From the NCBI RefSeq assembly GCF_030272615.1, contig NC_081413.1, forward strand, positions 156,239,349-156,303,348: a stretch of 64,000 nt of DNA, in the 5' to 3' direction. The stretch comes from Cryptomeria japonica (taxonomy: Eukaryota; Streptophyta; Pinopsida; Cupressales; Cupressaceae). Under the pieces are notes generated by a model. That model worked only from the letters and a program-made list of their open reading frames with translations, did not search any database and was not told the DNA's origin. Within the stretch, counting starts at the first letter, position 1. Each line of letters opens with the position of its first letter. Below are positions 58,571 to 64,000 of the stretch, piece by piece. Made by a program: the position numbers and the translations under genes.

Positions 58571-59499
58571 ACGGCATGTGCCTAGCTTTCAAACACCCAA
58601 TAAGCATGGAGGAGATCATCAACGCCAACAAGGAGAAAGGAAAACCGACGAGAACAAAAGACATTTCATTCAAAACAAAAACGTTGGAAATTCAAATTCA
58701 AAAAATAAAATAATAAAAAAGAGTTAAGTTGGCTTTCTTTGGCATGAAAGTTTGAATGTTGAAATTCAAACTTTGAAAATAATTAAGCATTTAAAAAACA
58801 AATCGGCTTTGGGAGGAATGCGAAAGGTTATGAAAATGATTAATGCCTATAAAGGGAATGGTTGATCATTTCATTTGATCAACCATCCAATTCAAATTTT
58901 CTTTACCGGCAGTCAATTCCATCATAAGTGAGGGTGAAATTTAATCATTAAAATAAGACATATGCAGCAATTTTGATCTATCTCCTGTGTAAAATTCAAA
59001 GAACTTCATCATTGCATCAAGAAAATTCAGCAATTTGCCACAGATATAACGATTTTGGAACAGAAGTTTGTCAAGTTGAAAGCAAATTTTGAACATCAAT
59101 TTCATAAACTATCATCAGCAGTCACCAACAAGTCTGATTTTTTTATATTTTGATCGTTTTTTCACATCAGAACCAGGTCTGATTTTGTATGATTACAGTC
59201 ATAAATCATGGTTATAAAAGGGGGTTTTAAATTACTTTTAATTAAGAAATTCTTTCATCATTTGTTTTAGAAAAACCTTAATTTGACGATTAATATTCTA
59301 AGTGAAATTCATTGTAATTTGATGATCATTTTTTAAGCAGAGTCTGATTTTTCACAGTCAAGGTTTTAAGTGATATAACGATTTTGGAACAGAATTTTGT
59401 CAAGTTGAAAGCAAATTTTGAACATCAATTTCATAAACTATCATCAGCAGTCACCGACAGGTCTGATTTTTTTATATTTTGATCGTTTTTTCACATCAG
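58571..59499 (+). repeat. LTR-like sequence next to the polypyrimidine tract
   Basis: CCTATAAAGGGAATGG near 58849 followed by GGTTGATCATTTCATTTGATCAACC (an inverted repeat) looks like the promoter and start of a gypsy LTR transcript, similar to the minus-strand reading near 37000. No primer-binding site or genes were found before element C interrupts at 59500. Confidence 0.35.
59043..59499. repeat. 128-bp direct repeats, period 329 bp
   Basis: 59043-59170 and 59372-59499 match except at about three positions. The second copy stops exactly where element C begins. Confidence 0.9.
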
Positions 59500-60361
59500 T
59501 GTTGATTATAATTAGGGAATGGCGGATTCCAATTGCCTTGGGCAACATTGGAATCCGCCCAAGGGGGCCAGCCCCTTTCTCCAACGTGTAGGGCTGGGCC
59601 CTATACCTCACTCCACGCTACATAATGAAACCCCACGCCTCATAAAAGGTAGCGTGCTAAACATAATAGGGCCAACCCTATCTAATGCAGTTCGGTTAAA
59701 GGAAAAACAATAAATTAAAGGTCAAGCCGACATAAATGGATTTGAGTATCAGCTGACATATATGGATATTGCATCATATAAAATAAAGATACCTTTCACC
59801 TCAATAATACACATTCAATACATTGTTATGTGAAATATCTACATCTGCCTAATGCGAACTTGAAGGAGTAATATCACAGTGAATCATATCCAATATCACA
59901 GCGAATTCCATCTGCTATACCAGCGAACTACATCTGTCATTAAAGGTGCGAAATTCATCCATGAAGAGAGCGAACTGAGGACTAAGGTTGCAGTCCAAAG
60001 TGCAGACTTCATACCTAGGGTTTGGACTTGATTTCTGTTGCAAGTGATAAAGGGGGCAGACTTGACAGTGCAGTCTTGTGGAGGATATTATTTGCCCTAA
60101 GTGGAATCACCTTCAAGTACGTAAGATAAGTGTTGTAATCTTCATATGAACATAATCCATAATCAGATCTGAGGATCTTTTCTGGCTGGGTTTTTCCTCC
60201 TTGGAGGTTTTCCTAGGGTAACCGTGTCTTGTTCTTATTTTGTTCAATTCTATGCAATGTCTAAACCTAGAAAACTTTAAATCTTGCATCTAATCAATTT
60301 AGTTAGAAACTAAAATCTGTTTTTTGAGTTTATATTAATCTGAAAGTGCTAAAAGTTAACA
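59500..60361 (+). repeat. 5' LTR of element C
   Basis: 862 bp, begins TGTTGATTATAATTAG and ends AAAGTTAACA. It aligns with the LTR of A over most of its second half and in scattered parts of the first. Confidence 0.9.
59521..59559 (+). repeat. LTR-terminal hairpin (element C)
   Basis: GGCGGATTCCAAT (59521-59533) pairs perfectly with ATTGGAATCCGCC (59547-59559), 13 bp, with the inner GCC/GGC pair and AAC spacer also seen in element A. Confidence 0.85.
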
Positions 60362-60374
60362 TGGTATCAGAGCC
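60362..60374 (+). other. Primer-binding site (tRNA-Met) of element C
   Basis: TGGTATCAGAGCC directly after the LTR. Confidence 0.95.
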
Positions 60375-62549
60375 AAGTTGTACTAACCGTAATCAGATCT
60401 AGCATCCTGTAGCCTAGATCTTGCACTTTCTTGCTGTCATAAAAATGATGACAGGTTTCAGGATCGAGGAGAGATTGAAAAGGTTTGTGATCAAAGGTTT
60501 AGCATGGTCATATCTTGGTCCTAAATGCTTGAAGATCTGACTCTTCAGCGTTCAACGTCATTCAAGCTAAGTATTTTTGAGTCATTGCATTCTTGATTGC
60601 AAGATATATTATACTCAGCTTATCCAAGAGATTGAAGTATTATCGTTTGGCTGACCTAGTTCTAGGTCGTATTGATTTTATGATTCTAATTGCCTTAGTT
60701 GGTAGACTTATCTAATATAGAACATTATTTAAATATCATCATGATCTTTGATTTGCATACTCTTTTAGAACTTAGAAGGTATTCTAAATTTCTGCTTGAG
60801 TGTTTCAAGGTATTATAGATCGATCCTTCATTAATGTTTTGATTGGAATCAGGAATGTCTTGGACTCATCATCCACAGTTGTCATCTATACGACTATGAT
60901 CTAAATACTTGTTATGTTCTCTGCATATGTAATTTAGATATTGTTATTATGTTAAATAATATGGACTGGTTCTATTATTGACTTTTGATCTAAAAGTTCT
61001 AAGTATTCTTGTGATGAATACTTATTCTAAGTGAGAAGATATGCTTGGTTGAGTTATGTTTTTTTAATGATTTTCATTCATAACATTTTTTGTTGACTTG
61101 AATTCTACTTGACATGAACGACTTATGGAGATGTGTACAGTCATGAGGAGCTAATGATTGTTTGCCTTGGCATCATTGATATAAGTATACCGACTGAGGT
61201 GTAGGAATTTTATGTTCTATTAATTATGGAGATGAACTCTTAATGAACAGATCAAGATCACTTTGACTTAATATTTTGGTATTCCTGATAGAAAAGTTTA
61301 GTTGAAAGATGATCTACAATCTTGTTCGTAGTATATGCAAGGGTTAATGCTAGCCTTGTAGTTCGTATAATATAGATCTTCTTCATGTGCCTTTTGACGT
61401 ATGGGATTCTTCTACTATCATAAACTACCTTGAGATGTGTCTTTGTTTTGATCAAATAAAAATTGTGCTTGGTGGTTAACAAAGAGTATAACTAATGAGT
61501 ATTTTATCATTTTGCAGAATGATATTGTTGTTAGATCAATTTTATCAATGCTCATTTGTTTTGATTCACTTCTGATTACTTTCCTCTAGACTGAATTGCA
61601 AATAGATGAACTAATGGATATTATGGCTACATTCAGTCCTTGGTCATTTCTATCTTCTTTCTTCTGATTTGAGTGAACTACTACTTTCGTTTATTGTTAC
61701 ACCAATGTTATAAGTTGTTATAGTAATCATGTGTTTTAGAACACAGCTTTGAGTTGTTCTCAACCTTCAAATCTGACCATTGATGTAAAGAATGATATCT
61801 GCTAAATATTTTATGAAGAAGTTATGTGTGGCTCCTCATTGTTTTAGAAATGCATTAAAGATCCCTTTTGCTCTTAATGTCTTAGTGCAAACCTTTTTTT
61901 GTTTGGTTTTGTAATACCAAAGATAATGATCAACTATGGACCTTAATGGAATCTTGAGTTCTGATAATTGTAGATTCATCACTTCTCCTGTAAGAGGTTG
62001 ATGGGGCACGGTTGGATGATTTGTGAAGTTTGAGTATTTTTTATTGTGCTCACTCCGTCGTCTGTTCCAAGAGATTGAATTTATATCTTGTCTTACTAAC
62101 ATTGCATAATTTCACTATTCATTGGCTGAAACTATTTTCTACAAATCTGTGATTCTAATTGTGGTTCCTCTTTGAAAGATTTCGCAATTGATCTCTTAGG
62201 ATCTTTGTTTTCTATTGATGACATTTGATTGGTAATCTTGTTGTAAAATCTCTTGATCGAAGTTATCCTCATCTTATCTCAATAATTGTGCTATGGGTTC
62301 ACCTTATTGATTGAAAGATAGATGGACAGGACCCTTGAGATTAACATAAAAGATTGATTGTGCAGAAGTTAAGAGGGAGCGCCTCCTTCTGAGTTTGGTA
62401 TACTCTAACTTATGTTGGTTGATTATTTTTTGATTATGAGTATTAGCATGGAATTTTGGGTCAAGCATTTTTACTGACTTGATGCTTGGCTGTCCGTCTG
62501 ATATTGAGGATTAACAGGGAGCCCTATGATCTTCAATAAAACTCTTGGT
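60375..62549 (+). other. Decayed non-coding interior of element C
   Basis: No gag, protease or integrase is readable. It aligns closely with 24854-26640 of element A, with several indels. Confidence 0.75.
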
Positions 62550-63332
62550 ATGAAAGAGTACTTGATAAGCCTAGGGTTTTGTAAAGATTCTAACCTGTTC
62601 CTTGAATTATTTGAAATGCTAATTCTGATTCCTTATGTGGATGATCTAACTGACTGATAAAGATAGCCTCATGATTTAATAAGAAAGAATTAGCTCAGAA
62701 TTGAGATGGAAGATCTAAACCTAAAATGCGTTACTTCTAGTTTAGAAGTGTAGCAAGGATCTAATGAAATTATTCTAAGTCAAGTTTTCTATTGTTATGG
62801 ATTGTAAAATTATATGGAAACTAACTTGAAGAAGTTGAGTATGTCTGTAGCCAACTATGATCTTGCAGATTCATTTGAATAGAGGCAGGTTGATTGACGA
62901 GTGCTTCAGCTAATCAAAGCTAAGCATATTGTTGCAGGCAAGCATTTTCTTGCAAGACACAATTGATTATGGGTTGAAGCTGCTCAGTTTCAGATTGGTC
63001 AAGAAGTGTTACGGACAAGGAAAACACTTCAAACATCCACCCGCTGCGATCTCTTGGACCTACAAGGACAGTCCTCAGTTGCATTAAGTATTACTGTAGC
63101 TAAAATACATTGTTGCAAGTGTTGCATCAAGAGAAACAGTGTGGTTTCTCAAAATTCTTGTTATGTTGTTTTGATTTATTATCAGGGTTGTATAGAGATA
63201 TCTGACAATTCAGTGTTTTATGGCAGAACAATCCTGTGTTGCAAATGTTCTCACCAAGTCTCTTGAAGCTTGAGATAGACTTGAAGCTATGGAGAACACC
63301 GCCTTGGTTGAGAGGGAGTCTCAACCTCAGTG
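62550..63332 (+). pseudogene. Copia RT and RNase H remnant in element C
   Basis: A decayed but ordered series: MKEYLISLGFCKDSNLF at 62550, the catalytic YVDD at 62634-62645, IEMEDLNLKCV near 62703, NLKKLSMSVANYDLADSFE near 62822, then fragments of RNase H (KAKHIV near 62928, ISWTYKD, IVASVASRETVW) and VLTKSLEA to VERESQPQ ending at TGA 63330-63332. Numerous stops and shifts show it is long dead. Confidence 0.85.
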
Positions 63333-63333
63333 A

Positions 63334-63680
63334 TACATTGTGTTGTATCAAACCACCCTCTACGGGCAATGTAAGGTGGATCCAGTCTATGCTTGTATGT
63401 GAGTTGGAAGATGTAGTTCCATTCTATGCTTGTATGTGAGTTGGAAGATGTAGTTCCATTCTATGCTTGTGTGCAAGATGGAAAACTACAATATTTTGAT
63501 TATGTCTATTCCATTTCTTGCTTGTGTGCAAGATGGAGGATTATGTTTATTAGATTCCATTATATGCTTGTGTGCAAGATGGAGGACTAAGTTTCCATTT
63601 TATGCTTATGGAGAGCAATGATTATGTATCTCCACTCTATGCTTGGGTGCAAGATGGAAGATTACGATGTTACATTCTTC
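63334..63680 (+). repeat. Post-pol hairpin array of element C
   Basis: TGATACA/TGTATCA follows the pol stop, then CCACC/GGTGG (63353-63379). Next come four or more units of CCAT, six bases, CTTG-TGTG-CAAG, ATGG (for example near 63420-63480, with GTAGTT/AACTAC as an outer arm), then a TCTTCT/AGAAGA hairpin. It matches 27072-27620 of element A. Confidence 0.75.
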
Positions 63681-63986
63681 TTTGGGAGAAGACTGAGGTA
63701 AAGACAATGAATGATGGATATGCGTGATCGATGGCATGGAAAGACTCCATGAATTGCATGAATACTTGTGTATGTATTCATGACTTGCAAGTGTGCATGT
63801 TAAAGTTTGAAGTCATCCTCCACAGACAGTACAAGATGGATACTATGGGATACTTGTTGTTATCCTCTCTCAGGAATATTTGAAGTTGACAGCTAAGTTC
63901 GGATTACAATTTAAACATTGTATGTATTACTTAGGGCTTGGCCCTAATCTTGTAACCTGGTTGTAAGATTATTTTTCTCCCTAATT
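63681..63986 (+). other. 3' end of element C interior
   Basis: It matches element A up to the word CTATGGGATA (63852); after that the two differ completely. The last 130 bp of C, ending in CTCCCTAATTAAGAGGGAG, are presumably the family's original 3' end. Confidence 0.75.
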
Positions 63987-63995
63987 AAGAGGGAG
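63987..63995 (+). other. Polypurine tract of element C
   Basis: AAGAGGGAG, followed at 63996 by TGTTG, the start of the 3' LTR, where the window ends. Confidence 0.9.
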
Positions 63996-64000
63996 TGTTG

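Larger units (their letters stand above)
59500..64000 (+). mobile_element. Copia-derived LTR retrotransposon C, runs off the window
   Basis: A 5' LTR (59500-60361), perfect primer-binding site, decayed interior, hairpin array and polypurine tract are present, followed by the first five bases of the 3' LTR at 63996-64000. The left flank is ATCAG (59495-59499), so the same five bases are expected after the 3' LTR outside the window. It belongs to the family of element A and shares its non-coding interior. Confidence 0.9.

Overview
This is a gene-poor, AT-rich stretch of plant nuclear DNA that looks like a gymnosperm or another large plant genome. I infer this from the density of old, nested and solo LTR retrotransposons, an L1 LINE carrying a plant-type RNase H domain, and a single host exon isolated among transposons. 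The species cannot be fixed from the sequence alone. Nothing bacterial, organellar or viral was recognised. There are no rRNA genes, CRISPR arrays or intact host genes.

Layout. 1-947: AT-rich flank. 953-6512: complete minus-strand LTR element (LTRs about 1.1 kb, target duplication ATAGG) with a non-coding interior. 7430-8617: remains of two further LTRs. 9239-9335: long AT microsatellite. 13815-19910: full-length but dead L1-type LINE with a perfect 19-bp target duplication; its ORF2 holds a tiny retroposon insertion. 23948-28961: plus-strand Copia-derived element A, with equal 893-bp LTRs and target duplication ATAAA. 29076-29930: unidentified retroposon. 30441 to about 34100: minus-strand Ty3/gypsy fragment (LTR, gag, protease, RT, part of RNase H). 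34530-36267: decayed minus-strand gag-like gene. 36330-42763: two long LTR-like blocks with short-motif arrays and a tRNA-derived SINE. 42839-49359: LTR element without coding capacity, with a five-unit hairpin array just after its primer-binding site. 50619-50888: terminal exon of splicing factor SF3A1 (minus strand), the only host coding sequence. About 51175-56919: 5'-truncated Copia element B, lacking the integrase core and interrupted by a solo LTR. 57897-58570: polypyrimidine tract. 59500-64000: Copia element C, a relative of A, cut by the window end five bases into its 3' LTR.

The most interesting structure is not a gene. In Copia elements A, B and C the stretch between the pol stop codon and the polypurine tract is an array of short hairpins whose arms change in a compensatory way while the loops stay similar. 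A and C also carry a strong hairpin at the start of the LTR, with different arm sequences but preserved pairing. A and C share the same decayed, non-coding interior, so this looks like a non-autonomous family copied in trans. A is also a chimera with two successive pol-tail plus hairpin-array modules. A separate non-coding LTR element has a hairpin array at its 5' leader. These are candidates for RNA-level cis elements (packaging, dimerisation or priming), but no function has been demonstrated.

All identities and percentages are by eye; no database search was run.
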